DNA of 64,000 nt, taken from the NCBI GenBank assembly GCA_947259975.1, contig CAMYOD010000009.1, positions 25,235-89,234 of the forward strand, given 5' to 3'. Positions 39,813 to 50,862 of the stretch are shown piece by piece. A program made the translations under genes and the position numbers. The notes below the pieces were generated by a model. That model did not search any database. It was not told the DNA's origin and worked only from the letters and a program-made list of their open reading frames with translations. Every line of letters begins with the position of its first letter. Position 1 is the first letter of the stretch. The DNA is from an uncultured Gammaproteobacteria bacterium (lineage in GTDB: Bacteria; Pseudomonadota; Gammaproteobacteria; HyVt-429).

Positions 39813-41795
39813 ATGGATTTCTTCGAGCATCAGGCCAAGGCCCGCCGCCAGACCAAATTCCTGATTTTGCTGTTCGTCCTCGCCGTGATCGCCATCGTGA
39901 TCGCGGTGGATATCGTGGTAGCGGCGGTGTTCGCCGGTCTGGACCGGGATGCGCGCGGCCAGCTGTTCACCACCTCGCTGTGGGACTGGGCCGGCGCACA
40001 CACCGGACTCATTTCCCTGACCAGCCTGGGCACGGCGGGCTTCATGGGTATGGCGAGCCTGTTCCGCATCGCCAGCCTGAACGCCGGCGGTGGCGCGGTG
40101 GCGCGCCGCATGGGCGGCACCCAGGTGACCCCGGACGTGCAGGACCCGCTACGCCGCCGCCTGCACAACGTGGTCGAAGAAATGGCCATCGCCTCCGGCG
40201 TGCCGGTACCCGAAGTCTACGTGCTGGAGCAGGAAGCCGGTTTGAATGCATTTGCCGCCGGCTTCAGTCCTGGCGATGCGGCCGTCGCGGTGACCCGCGG
40301 CACCCTCGAGCAGATGTCGCGGGACGAACTGCAGGGCGTGATCGCCCACGAGTTCAGCCATATTCTCAACGGCGACATGCGGCTGAACATGCGGCTCATC
40401 GGAATTCTGTTCGGAATCCTGATCATCGGCCTGATCGGCCGCACCATCCTGCGCGGCTCCCGTCATATTCGCGTGCGGAATTCCCGTGGTGGCGGCGGCG
40501 TCGCCGTAGCGCTCGGCATCGGTGCGGCGCTCGCGGTCATCGGCTACATCGGCCTGTTCTTCGGCCGACTGATCAAAGCCGGCGTGTCACGTCAGCGTGA
40601 ATATCTGGCGGATGCCTCCGCGGTGCAATTCACGCGCCAGACCGAAGGTATCGGCGGCGCACTCAAGAAGATCGGCTATCACCACAACTCGCTGATCCAG
40701 CACGCTGATGGCGAAGAGCTCAGCCACATGTTCTTCGCCAACGGCATGAACTATTTTTCGTCCCTGTTCGCCACGCACCCGCCGATCGAGCAGCGCATCG
40801 TTACGCTGGACCCTCATTTCAAACCGCAACAATACATTCGCGAGCTTGAGCGTCAGGCGGCACGGGAATATGTCGCCGAAGAAGCCGTCACGCCGGAGGC
40901 CGAACCCCGCGCAGCCCAGGATCGGTTGCGTAAGTTGGTACAGACGCTATTGATTCTCACACCAGAGTTGGTCGGCAATTCGGTGGGCAATCCCAGTGAA
41001 GCCCATGTGCAATATGCCGCCGAACTGCGTCGTCTTATTCCCGAGAACCTCGACACCGCGGCGCGTTCCCCCGATGGGGCGCTGTACCTGGTGCTGGCGT
41101 TGGTGTTGGATCACGACGAAACCGTGCGTGGCCGGCAGATCGAGCAGTTAAGGCAGCGACTGAGTCCCGAACACCTGGCGCAGATTACGGAACTCTATGG
41201 GACGGTGGCGGAACTGGGGCCACAGCTGCGTCTGCCGCTGGTGGAACTGGCCTTCCCGTCGGTTAAACGCCGGCCGACGAAACAAATCCATATCCTGTTA
41301 CAGCTGGTACAGGAGCTAATCGAGATCGATGGTCTCGTGGATACCTTCGAATACCTCGTGTCCCGCGCCTTACGCTCGCATTTGCTGGATGCACAAAGTC
41401 TGCGTTCCGCACCCCGCCACCGCAATGTAAAATTCGCGAACAGCCTCGCTGAGCTGCATACGCTGTTTTCCGTGGTCGCACACATCGGCCATCCGGATGA
41501 TGAGCGCGAGGCACACAAGGCCTATCAGCGCGGGGTCCATGCCCTGTTGCCGGGCACCGTCGACTGGCCGGGCTACGCGCACCCGGGACGCTGGGTCGCA
41601 AACACGGATGTGGCGCTGGAAAAGCTGGATCAACTACCGCCCCTGCTCAAGGAGGCACTGGTCAAGGCCCTGGCGGCGACCATCAGCCACGATGATCAGG
41701 TCACGCTGCGTGAGTCCGAATTGCTGCGCGCGATCTGCATCGCCCTGCACTGCCCGTTGCCGCCATTTCTGATCGAGGCACAAGACGAGCAGTAA
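39813..41795 (+). CDS. M48 family membrane metalloprotease with long C-terminal extension
   Basis: A 660-residue zinc protease. TM helices at about 16-42 and 63-85, the HEFSH zinc site at 179-183 with the NGDM Asp-containing extension, two further TM helices at about 193-208 and 228-250, and the third ligand Glu in REYLADASAVQFTRQ near 268. This is the HtpX/M48 layout. After about residue 350 comes a helical extension of some 310 residues with no protease motif. The LemA gene is 20 bases upstream. It probably degrades or processes inner-membrane proteins; the extension may be a regulatory module. Confidence 0.88.
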   Translation: MDFFEHQAKARRQTKFLILLFVLAVIAIVIAVDIVVAAVFAGLDRDARGQLFTTSLWDWAGAHTGLISLTSLGTAGFMGMASLFRIASLNAGGGAVARRMGGTQVTPDVQDPLRRRLHNVVEEMAIASGVPVPEVYVLEQEAGLNAFAAGFSPGDAAVAVTRGTLEQMSRDELQGVIAHEFSHILNGDMRLNMRLIGILFGILIIGLIGRTILRGSRHIRVRNSRGGGGVAVALGIGAALAVIGYIGLFFGRLIKAGVSRQREYLADASAVQFTRQTEGIGGALKKIGYHHNSLIQHADGEELSHMFFANGMNYFSSLFATHPPIEQRIVTLDPHFKPQQYIRELERQAAREYVAEEAVTPEAEPRAAQDRLRKLVQTLLILTPELVGNSVGNPSEAHVQYAAELRRLIPENLDTAARSPDGALYLVLALVLDHDETVRGRQIEQLRQRLSPEHLAQITELYGTVAELGPQLRLPLVELAFPSVKRRPTKQIHILLQLVQELIEIDGLVDTFEYLVSRALRSHLLDAQSLRSAPRHRNVKFANSLAELHTLFSVVAHIGHPDDEREAHKAYQRGVHALLPGTVDWPGYAHPGRWVANTDVALEKLDQLPPLLKEALVKALAATISHDDQVTLRESELLRAICIALHCPLPPFLIEAQDEQ

Positions 41796-41862
41796 ATGAA
41801 TCTGCGCACCCGGTGACCCACCCGCCCCGGGTCGGTCATTGTCGTCGTCGAGATCGATTGCA

Positions 41863-44800
41863 TCAAACGACGGCGGTTTTCTTCAGCCCATGCTCCTTCC
41901 ACAGCAGATATACGGCGGGAATCACGACCAACGTGAGCACGGTTGCGCTGACCATGCCGCCGACCATGGGCGCGGCGATGCGTCGCATCACCTCGGAACC
42001 GGTGCCGCCGCCGAGCATGATGGGCAACAGGCCGGCGATGATGGCGGCCACCGTCATCATGATCGGACGCACGCGCAACAGCGCGCCGTTGATCACCGCC
42101 TCGCGCAACTCCTCCCGCGTCAACTGGTGCGTTCGCTCCCGCTGATGCGTCAGGTTCCGGTAGGCCTGGTTGAGATACACCAGCATCACGACCCCGATCT
42201 CGACCGCGACCCCGGCCAGCGCGATGAAGCCCACACCGACGGCCACGGACATGTTGTAGCCGAGCAAGTACAGAAGCCAGAACCCACCGACCAGGGCCAA
42301 CGGCAACGTACCCATGATGATCGCGACTTCGGTCAAATTACGGAAGTTGAGATACAGCAACAGCACGATGATGACCAGTGTCAGGGGCACGACCACCTTT
42401 AAACGCTCCTTGGCGCGCACGAGATACTCATATTGGCCCGACCAGGCAATCGAATAACCCGCCGGCAATTCGACCTGCTCCGCCACCACTTCGCGCGCCT
42501 CCGCAACATAGGATCCGAGATCGCGACCGCGAATGTCCACGAAGGTCCAGCCATTGGGCCGCGCGTTCTCACTCTTGATCATGGCCGGTCCGTCCTCGAT
42601 GCGAATGTCCGCGACCTCGCCTAAGGGAATGCGTGCACCGCCCAGAGTAACGATCGGGAGGTTGCGCAGGTTCGCAAGGGAGTCACGGACATCACGCGGA
42701 TAACGCAGGTTGATCGGGTAGCGTTCGAGACCTTCCACGGTCTGTGCGATATTCATGCCGCCCACCGCGCTGCGCACCACGTCCTGAACATCCGCCACAT
42801 TCAGGCCCAGTCGCGAGGCGGCAATACGGTCCACATCTACCGTCACATAGCGACCGCCGGCGACGCGCTCCGAGTAGGCCGACGCGGTGCCCGGGACCTG
42901 CTGCACCACCTCCTCGATACGGGTACCGATCTCTTGAATCACTTTGAGATCCGGACCCGCTACTTTGATGCCCACCGGCGTCTTGATACCGGTGGCGAGC
43001 ATGTCGATCCGGGTCTTGATGGGCATGACCCACGCATTGGTCAGCCCGGGGAACTTCACGACTTCGTCAAGTTCCTGGCGAATCTTTTCCGGCGTCATGC
43101 CGGGGCGCCATTGGTCCCGCGGCTTGAACTGAATGGTGGTTTCGATCATCGTCAACGGCGCCGGATCGGTGGCGGTGTCCGCGCGCCCTATCTTGCCGAA
43201 CACGCGATCGACTTCCGGTACCGTGCGGATCAAGCGGTCGGTCTGCTGCAACAACTCCTGCGCCTTGCCGACGGATACGCCGGGAAAGGTGGTGGGCATA
43301 TACATGAGGTCGCCCTCGTCCAGGTCCGGCATGAATTCGGAACCCAGCTGTGAGTAGGGCCAGAGCCCGGCCACCACGATCGCCGCGGCGACGAGAATCA
43401 CCGCGCCCGGCGCGCGCAACACCGCATTGATGAAAGGCCGGTAGCCCGCCACCAACAGTCGGTTGATCGGGTTCTTGTGCTCCGGCGTGACGCGCCCGCG
43501 AATGAAGTAGCCCATCAGTACCGGCACGAGGGTGATGGACAGGCCGGCAGCGGCGGCCATGGCGTAGGTCTTGGTAAAGGCGAGTGGCGCGAACAGCCGC
43601 CCCTCCTGGGCCTCGAGTGTAAACACCGGCAGAAAGCTGAGCGTGATGATCAGCAGGGAAAAAAACAGCGGCGGCCCGACTTCGCCGGTCGCCTCACGTA
43701 TGATTCGCCAACGGTTCTCGTCGGTCAGCGGTTCGCGCTCGATGTGCTTGTGCACGTTTTCGATCATCACGATGGCCGCATCGACCATGGCGCCGATGGC
43801 AATCGCGATTCCACCCAAGGACATGATGTTGGCATTGATGCCCTGGTGATACATGACCACGAAGGCGGCGAGAATGCCGATCGGCAGACTGATCATCACC
43901 ACTAACGCGGAACGCAGATGAAAAAGAAACAACACGCATACCAGCGCCACCACCAGGAACTCCTCGACGAGTTTGCCGTTCAGCGTCTGCACCGCGCGCT
44001 TGATTAGCGAGGATCGATCGTAGGTCGTGACGATCTCGACGCCCTCGGGCAGACCTTGGCGCAGCTGCGCCAGCTTGGTCTTCACCGCATCGATGGTGGC
44101 CAGCGCGTTTTCCCCATAACGCATGACGACGATGCCGCCGACCACCTCGCCCTCACCGTCCAGATCCGCGAGACCACGGCGCATTTGCGGACCCAGGGTG
44201 ATCTCCGCCACGTCCTTCAGCAGGATCGGGGTCCCGCGCTCGCTGGTCGCCAGCGGCACCCGCGCCAGGTCTTCGATGCCCTGGATATAGCCGGTGGCAC
44301 GCACCATGTACTCCGCTTCCGCCATTTCGATCACCGAGCCGCCGACTTCCTGGTTGGCCCGTTGCACCGCCATGCGAATTCGGGACAGGGGCAAGCTGTA
44401 GGCACGCAAGCGCTCCGGATCGACGGTGATCTGGTATTGCTTCACCATGCCACCGACGGTGGCGACCTCCGATACCCCCGGCACCGTCTGCAACTCGTAC
44501 TTCAGAAACCAATCCTGCAGCGAACGCAATTGCGCAAGATCGTGACCGCCGCTGCGGTCAACCAACGCATACTCAAAGATCCAGCCGACGCCGGTGGCGT
44601 CCGGGCCCAATGCCGGGCGCGCCTCCGGGGGTAAGCGGCCAGCGGCCTGGTTCAGGTATTCCAGCACTCGCGAGCGCGCCCAATAGGGGTCGGTCCCGTC
44701 TTCGAAGATTACGTAGACAAAGGAGTCGCCGAAAAACGAATAGCCGCGAACATTGACGGCGCCGGGCACCGACAACATGGCGGTGGTCAAGGGGTAGGTC

Positions 44801-44994
44801 ACCTGATCCTCCACCACCCGCGGCGCCTGGCCCGGGTAACTGGTCTTGATGATGACCTGCACATCGGAAAGATCCGGGATGGCATCCAACGGCGTGTTGC
44901 GCACCGCGTACAGCCCCCAGCCGACGAGAATCGCGGTGAGCAACAATACCAGGAAGCGGTTGCCGAGCGACCATTCGATGATACGATTGATCAT
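41863..44994 (-). CDS. cusA: CusA-type heavy-metal efflux RND pump
   Basis: A 1043-residue RND transporter of the HME class (E. coli CusA 1047): opening [58 protein letters not shown], the cytoplasmic and proton-relay TM4 region [26 protein letters not shown] with acidic residues, and the periplasmic Met-bearing segment [10 protein letters not shown]. The closest resemblance is to copper/silver pumps, though zinc/cobalt (CzcA) specificity is not excluded. It is last in the cus operon, overlapping the adaptor by 4 bases. Confidence 0.93.
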   Translation of the reverse strand: MINRIIEWSLGNRFLVLLLTAILVGWGLYAVRNTPLDAIPDLSDVQVIIKTSYPGQAPRVVEDQVTYPLTTAMLSVPGAVNVRGYSFFGDSFVYVIFEDGTDPYWARSRVLEYLNQAAGRLPPEARPALGPDATGVGWIFEYALVDRSGGHDLAQLRSLQDWFLKYELQTVPGVSEVATVGGMVKQYQITVDPERLRAYSLPLSRIRMAVQRANQEVGGSVIEMAEAEYMVRATGYIQGIEDLARVPLATSERGTPILLKDVAEITLGPQMRRGLADLDGEGEVVGGIVVMRYGENALATIDAVKTKLAQLRQGLPEGVEIVTTYDRSSLIKRAVQTLNGKLVEEFLVVALVCVLFLFHLRSALVVMISLPIGILAAFVVMYHQGINANIMSLGGIAIAIGAMVDAAIVMIENVHKHIEREPLTDENRWRIIREATGEVGPPLFFSLLIITLSFLPVFTLEAQEGRLFAPLAFTKTYAMAAAAGLSITLVPVLMGYFIRGRVTPEHKNPINRLLVAGYRPFINAVLRAPGAVILVAAAIVVAGLWPYSQLGSEFMPDLDEGDLMYMPTTFPGVSVGKAQELLQQTDRLIRTVPEVDRVFGKIGRADTATDPAPLTMIETTIQFKPRDQWRPGMTPEKIRQELDEVVKFPGLTNAWVMPIKTRIDMLATGIKTPVGIKVAGPDLKVIQEIGTRIEEVVQQVPGTASAYSERVAGGRYVTVDVDRIAASRLGLNVADVQDVVRSAVGGMNIAQTVEGLERYPINLRYPRDVRDSLANLRNLPIVTLGGARIPLGEVADIRIEDGPAMIKSENARPNGWTFVDIRGRDLGSYVAEAREVVAEQVELPAGYSIAWSGQYEYLVRAKERLKVVVPLTLVIIVLLLYLNFRNLTEVAIIMGTLPLALVGGFWLLYLLGYNMSVAVGVGFIALAGVAVEIGVVMLVYLNQAYRNLTHQRERTHQLTREELREAVINGALLRVRPIMMTVAAIIAGLLPIMLGGGTGSEVMRRIAAPMVGGMVSATVLTLVVIPAVYLLWKEHGLKKTAVV

Positions 44995-46361
44995 TGCCCC
45001 ATCCCCGTTTGCGCGCCTCGATCGTCGCCCTCGCGCATGCGCATGAGCGTGGCTTTAAGGCTTGCCTCGGAATCGATCAGGAACTGCCCGGAAATCACGA
45101 CCCGGTCACCTTCCTCGAGGCCGGCGACGATCTCGACCAGATCGCCGGATTCCATGCCAGTCACCACCGAACGTGCCTTGAATCGGCCCTCGCCCATATC
45201 CAGGATCACCCGCTCATCCTTGCCGGTACGGATCAGAGCCTCGCGCGGAATGTGCAGCGCGTCCTGCTTGCCGCCGCCCTCGATGGTGACGTTGCCATAC
45301 ATGTTCGGCTTGAAGATCTCGTCTGCATTGGCGAAGCGCAGCCGCACCTTGAGCGTGCGAGTCCTGGCATCCAGTGTGGGGTAGACATAGTCCACCTGCC
45401 CCTGCCAGGTCTGTCCCGGTGCAAATGCAAACCGTACACTGGCCGCCTGCCCCGGCTGCACCCACGCCGCTTGTCGTTCGAAGACTTCGGCCAGGACCCA
45501 TACGCTGGCGAGATCCGCGAGACTCATCACCACCGTTGCCGGTTTCACATACATGCCCTCGCGGATGTTGAGTGTGCTCACGACACCGTCCTGGGGTGCG
45601 AACACAGTGATACGCTGCAGGGCACGGCGGGTCTTGGCGATGCGCGCGATCTGTCCGGCCGACATGCCGAGCGTCACCAGACGATCCTTGGAGGCGTCGG
45701 CGAGACGCTGCTTGTTGAGCTCCAGGGCCTGCAGATATTCCTGCTGAGCGGTGACCAGCGACGGTGAATAGAGTTCAAATAACTTCTGCTTGCTGGCGAC
45801 CCGCTCGCCTTCCGCCTCCACCGCCAGTTTCTCGATCCAACCATCGGTGCGCAAATGGATATGCGCCATGCGACTTTCGTCGTAGTCCACATAGCCCACT
45901 GTGTCGATGCGGCGCGCCAGCGCCGCGCGGCTCACCGCGGCGGTGCGCACCCCCATGTTCTGGATCACGGCCGGCGAGATTCTCACCGCGGTGGCGTCGC
46001 CGTCGTCATAAATGGGCACGAAGTCCATGCCCATTTCGTCCTTGCGCGGCACATCGGAAGTAATGCCGGGATTATGTGGATGCCGGTAGTAGAGAATCTT
46101 GCGTTCGGCACCGGCGCTGCTGCCCACCGCCGGTTCCGGCGCCTTCTCGACCAACGCCATGCCGCAGATGGGACAGTCGCCCGGCTCATTGCGCACGATC
46201 TGCGGGTGCATCGGGCAGATGTAGGTCGGATCGAGATGCTTGATTGCGTGCTCCACCGCGGTTTCCGCCGCCGATTCCGTCTTCGACATGGGATCTTCGC
46301 CACAACCGGCTGTCAGTCCGACTGCAATGGCAAACAGTAAGAAATTCTTCACAAGTTTCAT
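44991..46361 (-). CDS. cusB: Efflux RND periplasmic adaptor, CusB-type with metal-binding N-terminus
   Basis: A 456-residue membrane-fusion lipoprotein. Lipobox near residue 20 (LTAGC), then a heavy-metal-binding domain ([27 protein letters not shown] near 47-73) of the YHS-like type common in CusB relatives, then the lipoyl/hairpin/beta-barrel adaptor ([33 protein letters not shown] near the C-terminus). It links CusA and CusC across the periplasm and may hand metal to the pump. It overlaps both neighbours by 4 bases. Confidence 0.93.
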   Translation of the reverse strand: MKLVKNFLLFAIAVGLTAGCGEDPMSKTESAAETAVEHAIKHLDPTYICPMHPQIVRNEPGDCPICGMALVEKAPEPAVGSSAGAERKILYYRHPHNPGITSDVPRKDEMGMDFVPIYDDGDATAVRISPAVIQNMGVRTAAVSRAALARRIDTVGYVDYDESRMAHIHLRTDGWIEKLAVEAEGERVASKQKLFELYSPSLVTAQQEYLQALELNKQRLADASKDRLVTLGMSAGQIARIAKTRRALQRITVFAPQDGVVSTLNIREGMYVKPATVVMSLADLASVWVLAEVFERQAAWVQPGQAASVRFAFAPGQTWQGQVDYVYPTLDARTRTLKVRLRFANADEIFKPNMYGNVTIEGGGKQDALHIPREALIRTGKDERVILDMGEGRFKARSVVTGMESGDLVEIVAGLEEGDRVVISGQFLIDSEASLKATLMRMREGDDRGAQTGMGQ

Positions 46362-47629
46362 TGCACGTCTCCCACCAGATACAGCAACATGGCCTGCGCC
46401 TTGGCACGATCCGCCTGCAGGCGTGCCGCCTGCAATTCGGTATTGAGTTCCGTGATACTGGCGCGCACCACGTCCGCAAACGTCGCGGCGTTGTTCTGGT
46501 AAGCCTGCAGGGCCGCCGCGGAACTGTCGCGGGCCTGTTGCAACAAGTACTCGCTGTAACGTGTCGTGCGCTCACCCAACAATTCCCACGCCGCGTAGGC
46601 CTCATCGAGCATTGCGCTCAGCTCGGATAAACGATCATCCCGGGACAGCACACTGCCCGCATACATCTGCTGACGATCGGCAACCCGCCGATCCTGTCGA
46701 TTCGCGGTGAACAGGGGCAGGTCCAGCATTACCATCGCGGAAAGGAAGTCCGGGCGCTCGACACCGCTGGTACCGTCCTCGCGAAACCCATAGCTGACAT
46801 CCAGCGACCAGGCGGGTTTGTAGGCTTGTTTCGCAAGGGCCACACCGAGTCGGCTCGATTCGATTCGCGCATCTGCGGCACGCAACCGTGGATGACGGTT
46901 CAAACCGGTTCGTAACGCCGCTACCTCCGCCACCCGCGGCAAGGCTGGGAACCCAGGTTCGAGGCGACGAGCCGCGTCTGCAGCTCCGATCCAGCGCGCC
47001 AACTCGGCGCGGAACTTTTGCTGCTGGGTGCGAATATTCGCCAGGCGATCGTCGAGCAGGCCCAGCTCCAGTTCCGACCGCAAAACGTCGTGCTGGTTCA
47101 ATCGGCCGGACGCATATTGGTCATGGGTGACATTGACCAGTTCCTCGAACAACTTGCGATTCTCCGTCACGCTCTGCTCCGCCCGGATCCAGTAAAGCAG
47201 CTCGACCCAGGTGCTGCGCAGGCTGCGCAAGGTCTTCAGGCGCGCATCCGCGCCCTGCGCTCCCTGTGACGCAACTTCCGACTGACTGCGCTGCGCCCGC
47301 AAGGTACGAGTCTCGCCGCGGGGAAAGGACTGGCGCGCCCCGACCAGAATCTGGGTCATCGCCTGCTCGTCGAGCGCGAAGCTGTCCACGGGCAGGTTGA
47401 CCGCGCCGAGGCGCAAACGCGGATCGGGCAACTGGGCATCGCTGATGGCACGTTGCTTCGCACCTTCTGCAAGCGACTCAAAACGGGCCGCACGCTTGTC
47501 GGCAGAAAGCGCCAACTGCTCCGCCTCGGCGAGGGTCAACAAATCGGCCGCTGGCAGCGACGGGACCGGGAACGCCAATAGCGCCACGGCGACAACGGCG
47601 GTAATACTGCTCAATAGACGGTTAAACAT
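46358..47629 (-). CDS. cusC: TolC-family outer-membrane efflux protein, CusC-type
   Basis: A 423-residue outer-membrane channel with a signal peptide (about 1-27, ends LPAAD) and two related helical halves (e.g. ALSADKRAARFESLAEGAKQRA and ALQAYQNNAATFADVVRASITELNTEL), the TolC pattern. No lipobox Cys is evident, unlike E. coli CusC. ATG 47629 is selected because the signal peptide begins there and GGAG is close upstream. First of three overlapping genes of the efflux operon. Confidence 0.9.
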   Translation of the reverse strand: MFNRLLSSITAVVAVALLAFPVPSLPAADLLTLAEAEQLALSADKRAARFESLAEGAKQRAISDAQLPDPRLRLGAVNLPVDSFALDEQAMTQILVGARQSFPRGETRTLRAQRSQSEVASQGAQGADARLKTLRSLRSTWVELLYWIRAEQSVTENRKLFEELVNVTHDQYASGRLNQHDVLRSELELGLLDDRLANIRTQQQKFRAELARWIGAADAARRLEPGFPALPRVAEVAALRTGLNRHPRLRAADARIESSRLGVALAKQAYKPAWSLDVSYGFREDGTSGVERPDFLSAMVMLDLPLFTANRQDRRVADRQQMYAGSVLSRDDRLSELSAMLDEAYAAWELLGERTTRYSEYLLQQARDSSAAALQAYQNNAATFADVVRASITELNTELQAARLQADRAKAQAMLLYLVGDVQ

Positions 47630-47751
47630 ATGCTCCACTCCAGAATCCGGCATCGTAATGATCGTGCCACCGGCGCAATCGACCGGTCGATGCGAGAACA
47701 CCGCGACGGTATTGACGTCGCCAGGTGCAACAGGCCCTCAGGCCCGGATAA

Positions 47752-48114
47752 CTAGTGGAGGATTTTCGGGGGACGTAACAGAATCGCCACGAACGTGGCG
47801 GGAGGTGGTGGCGCCCGGAACGATGAAACGGCCGACTGGCCGCGTGGCGGGCTATGCATTGTATTAGTCAACGCCGGCTGAACCGAGACACAGTTACCGC
47901 ATTGCTGTGCACATTCCATGCTGTCACCGTGCATGGCCTGGCTCTTGCAACACGTGCCGGCCGGCTCATGCTCACAGTGCTGATCAACAACCTGCGCCGT
48001 GGCGGTGATGTCAATTGCGGGAGCAACCCACAGCTGCGCGGCTGATACCGCCTGCGGCAGGAGTAACACCATAAGCAAGGCGACGATGATCGTTCTTTTT
48101 CGGCGCACGTTCAT
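47752..48114 (-). CDS. Cys/His-rich secreted protein at the head of the cus operon
   Basis: A 120-residue protein with signal peptide (about 1-25, ends VSAAQ) and a mature segment dense in metal-type ligands: HCEHEPAGTCCKSQAMHGD, then MECAQQCGNC. It is 122 bases before cusC in the same direction, so probably in the same operon or under the same control. Such proteins (CopL/DUF2946-like) are often copper-binding. ATG 48114 is chosen at the signal peptide; the frame is open to 48201. No Shine-Dalgarno is seen. Confidence 0.7.
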   Translation of the reverse strand: MNVRRKRTIIVALLMVLLLPQAVSAAQLWVAPAIDITATAQVVDQHCEHEPAGTCCKSQAMHGDSMECAQQCGNCVSVQPALTNTMHSPPRGQSAVSSFRAPPPPATFVAILLRPPKILH

Positions 48115-48231
48115 AAGGTTTAAAGCGTAGTGGTATGGATCCACAAGGTCAAGCGTGGTCGGGGATCGGCGAAACCAGGTGCTACGAAGCGCAATGAGCA
48201 ACTCGCGGCCACGGGTTACTCCTGCCTGGCT

Positions 48232-48245
48232 TTGACCGAGATCAA
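48232..48245. promoter_or_regulatory. FNR/ANR-like operator
   Basis: TTGAC-CGAG-ATCAA, 9 of 10 to the FNR consensus. It is 42 bases before the plus-strand gene at 48288 and 117 bases from the Cys-rich protein start on the other strand. Confidence 0.5.
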
Positions 48246-48287
48246 AGATCCTGGCCCCACAGGCGGTAACCTGTGGGGCGAGTGTCT

Positions 48288-49076
48288 ATGATCATGGATT
48301 CGTCGCTAATGACACCGCGTCACCTATTAGGCCGCCTGCTCCAGGTTGTCGGCATCGTCGTCACAATCGCCGGGTTGTTGATGTTTCTGTGGGCCTACGC
48401 AGAGGACCGGGGTGGGTATCTCTTCCTGGGGCTCGGCATCCTCGCCGTCGTCGGACCGACGCTGTGGCGCACCGGCGGGCGCCTTGCCGTCATTCCGGGG
48501 GAATTACTGTTACAACGGGACCGACGTCCGCCGGTCCTGTATTTACGCTCCTTTGACGATGAAGAAGCGTCGCATCGGTTCGCGCACTTCATGCGCACTG
48601 CCTTCACCGTGACCCCGATTCTGGGGGGCTACAGTCAATGGGCCCCCATGGAGCAATGGCAGTTTGCGAAATTAATGCGGCGCATCGGCCCCTACGTCAC
48701 CGTGGCCCGGCCCGGCGAACACCTGCCGGAGCTTGGCGCCTCGCCGATCTACCTCGACGACGACGAGTGGCAATCGCGCGTACTGAAACTGATGAAACAA
48801 GCCCGCTTCGTCGTGGTGCGTGCCGGTGCCACCCCGGGGCTGCGTTGGGAAATCGAGATGCTGTGGAAAAATGTCCCGCCGGAACGGGTGCTGCTCATCG
48901 CCCCCGGGCGCCGCAAGGTCTATCGCGCGTTTCGTGAATGGATGAACGAACTGCTGCGCAAGCCCTTACCTGAGAAGTTGGGTGACGTGCGGCTGTTTGG
49001 CTTCAATGCCGACGGCAGTCCGGTCGCGATCGATGCCCGCGATACAAGCCGGATCACGAATGCGTTTACGAAATAA
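48288..49076 (+). CDS. Two-TM protein with a TIR/NDT-like C-terminal domain (paralogue B)
   Basis: A 262-residue protein: TM helices at about 15-36 and 41-58, a basic linker, then RRPPVLYLRSFDDEE near 80, YLDDDEWQSRVLKLMKQARF near 160 and VRAGATPGLRWEIEMLWKN near 183. Each anchor is also present in the gene at 18119-18901, so they are diverged paralogues. The conserved WE after a glycine-rich loop is placed like the catalytic Glu of TIR and nucleoside deoxyribosyltransferase folds; this is inference. A GTG at 48273 is an alternative start, but GGGGCGAG lies about 5 bases before ATG 48288. No function known. Confidence 0.6.
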   Translation: MIMDSSLMTPRHLLGRLLQVVGIVVTIAGLLMFLWAYAEDRGGYLFLGLGILAVVGPTLWRTGGRLAVIPGELLLQRDRRPPVLYLRSFDDEEASHRFAHFMRTAFTVTPILGGYSQWAPMEQWQFAKLMRRIGPYVTVARPGEHLPELGASPIYLDDDEWQSRVLKLMKQARFVVVRAGATPGLRWEIEMLWKNVPPERVLLIAPGRRKVYRAFREWMNELLRKPLPEKLGDVRLFGFNADGSPVAIDARDTSRITNAFTK

Positions 49077-49077
49077 G

Positions 49078-49130
49078 ACAAGGGATAAGGGATTTTACTT
49101 GTATCTTGTTCCTTGCAACTTGTGTCTGTG
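49078..49130. repeat. Short-period repeat tract (caag/ataagg type)
   Basis: ACAAGGGATAAGGGATT then ACTTGTATCTTGTTCCTTG and CAACTTGTG: degenerate 7-8 base units of the type (C)AAGATACAAG in opposite polarity. It fills the gap between convergent genes. Confidence 0.5.
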
Positions 49131-49141
49131 CGGCGGGTTTT

Positions 49142-50848
49142 TCACGTCTGTGCCTTGAGTTTCTCCACCGCGATCTCGCGCATACGGAACTTCTGCAGCT
49201 TGCCGGTGACGGTCATGGGAAACTCGTCGACGAACCAGATGTACTTCGGGATCTTGAAGTGGGCAATCTTGTCGCGGCAGTAGTCGCGGATCTCGTCCTC
49301 GCTGGCACTCTCCCCCGCGTGCAACTGGATCCAGGCCATGATCTCCTCGCCGTAGTATTCGTCCGGCACGCCGAACACGCCCACCTCAGCTACCTTCGGA
49401 TGCGTAAAGATGAAGTCCTCGATCTCGCGCGGGTAGATGTTTTCGCCGCCGCGGATAATCATTTCCTTGAGGCGACCGGTGATGCGTACATAGCCGTCCG
49501 CGTCCATGGTGCCGAGATCCCCGGAGTACAGCCAACCCTGTTTGTCGATCGCCTTGGCGGTGGCCTCGGCATCCCCGTAATAACCCCGCATGATGTGATA
49601 ACCACGAAAACAAATCTCGCCGATCGCCCCTAACGGCACCGTGGCGCCGGACTCGGTGTCGACCATCTTGACCTCCTGATGCGGCAGGTTGGTACCCACG
49701 GTCTCGGTGCGCCGCTCGAGGCTGTCGTCCCGGGAGGTGAGATGGGTCAGCGGCGAGGCCTCGGTCTCGCCGTAACCGATGAGAATTTCGCGACAATGCA
49801 TGTCGTGTATCACCCGTTGCATCAGCGCCGGCGGACAGGGGGCGCCGGCCATGATGCCGGTGCGCAGACTGGACAGATCAAACTCAGCGAACTCGGGATC
49901 CTCCAGTTCGGCGATAAACATGGTGGGTACGCCGTGCACCGCCGTGCAGCGCTCCGCGGCAATACCGCGCAGCACTTCCCGCGCATCGAAATGTTCGCAG
50001 GGAATCACCAGGCAGGCGCCGACGGAAAAACACAACAGGTTCGCCACCACCATACCGAAACAGTGATAGAACGGCACCGGCACCGCGAGCCGGTCGGCTT
50101 CGGAAAAGTGCATCGCCCGGGCGGAAAAGTAGGCGTTATTGAGAATGTTGTGATGGGTCAATACTACCGCCTTGGGAAAACCGGTGGTGCCGGAGGTGTA
50201 CTGGATGTTGATGGCATCGTCACGATCCAGCGATGCGGTCACCGCATCGAGGGCGGCCGCGTCAATCGCGGCTCCCGCGGCCAATACCTGTGGCCAGGTG
50301 AGAAACCCGGGCGCAGGCGCTTGCGTCGCGTCCGGCGCCTGCGGATCGTAGACCACCACCGCGCGCAGTGCGGGAAACGCCGCGCTGTTGAGCCGTGGCG
50401 CGGCAGGTGCCGCGAGTTCCGGTATCAGATCCGTGAGCATCGCAATGTAATCGCTGTGGCGAAACCGCGGGATGACGAACAGACCCTGGACCTCGGAACG
50501 CTCCAGCGCATAGGCCAGTTCGCGGGGACGATAGGCCGGGTTGATGTTGACCAGCACGGCACCGATGCGTGCGGTAGCCATCTGTAACAACAGCCACTCG
50601 ATATTGTTAGTCGACCACACGCCGATGCGATCGCCCTTGGCGAAGCCACTGCCCAGCAGTCCGCGCGCGAGCGTATCCACGGCGTTCGCGAATTGCGCGT
50701 AGGTCAGGCGGCGGTCCTGGGGCAGAGAGACCACGGCCTCCTGCGCGGGGAAACGCGCCACCACGGCGGCGAAATGTTCCGGGATAGTGGCGCCGAGCAG
50801 AGGCGCGTCACCGCCGCGGTGACAATAACTGGTAGTTTGTTCAATCAT
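49142..50848 (-). CDS. AMP-binding acyl-CoA synthetase
   Basis: A 568-residue adenylate-forming ligase: ATP-binding P-loop YTSGTTGFPKAVVLTHHN near 195-212, YGETEASPLTHLT (A5), WLYSGDLGTMDADGYVRITGR (A7/A8) and the C-terminal catalytic lysine in MTVTGKLQKFRMRE (A10). It activates a fatty or other carboxylic acid with ATP and CoA. It starts 14 bases after the 2-oxoacid oxidoreductase beta gene, so it is last in that operon and could recover or use the acyl-CoA products' free acids. The start ATG 50848 has GAGG ahead; an upstream in-frame start at 50884 overlaps the preceding stop. Confidence 0.9.
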   Translation of the reverse strand: MIEQTTSYCHRGGDAPLLGATIPEHFAAVVARFPAQEAVVSLPQDRRLTYAQFANAVDTLARGLLGSGFAKGDRIGVWSTNNIEWLLLQMATARIGAVLVNINPAYRPRELAYALERSEVQGLFVIPRFRHSDYIAMLTDLIPELAAPAAPRLNSAAFPALRAVVVYDPQAPDATQAPAPGFLTWPQVLAAGAAIDAAALDAVTASLDRDDAINIQYTSGTTGFPKAVVLTHHNILNNAYFSARAMHFSEADRLAVPVPFYHCFGMVVANLLCFSVGACLVIPCEHFDAREVLRGIAAERCTAVHGVPTMFIAELEDPEFAEFDLSSLRTGIMAGAPCPPALMQRVIHDMHCREILIGYGETEASPLTHLTSRDDSLERRTETVGTNLPHQEVKMVDTESGATVPLGAIGEICFRGYHIMRGYYGDAEATAKAIDKQGWLYSGDLGTMDADGYVRITGRLKEMIIRGGENIYPREIEDFIFTHPKVAEVGVFGVPDEYYGEEIMAWIQLHAGESASEDEIRDYCRDKIAHFKIPKYIWFVDEFPMTVTGKLQKFRMREIAVEKLKAQT

Positions 50849-50862
50849 ACTGGCCTCACTGC

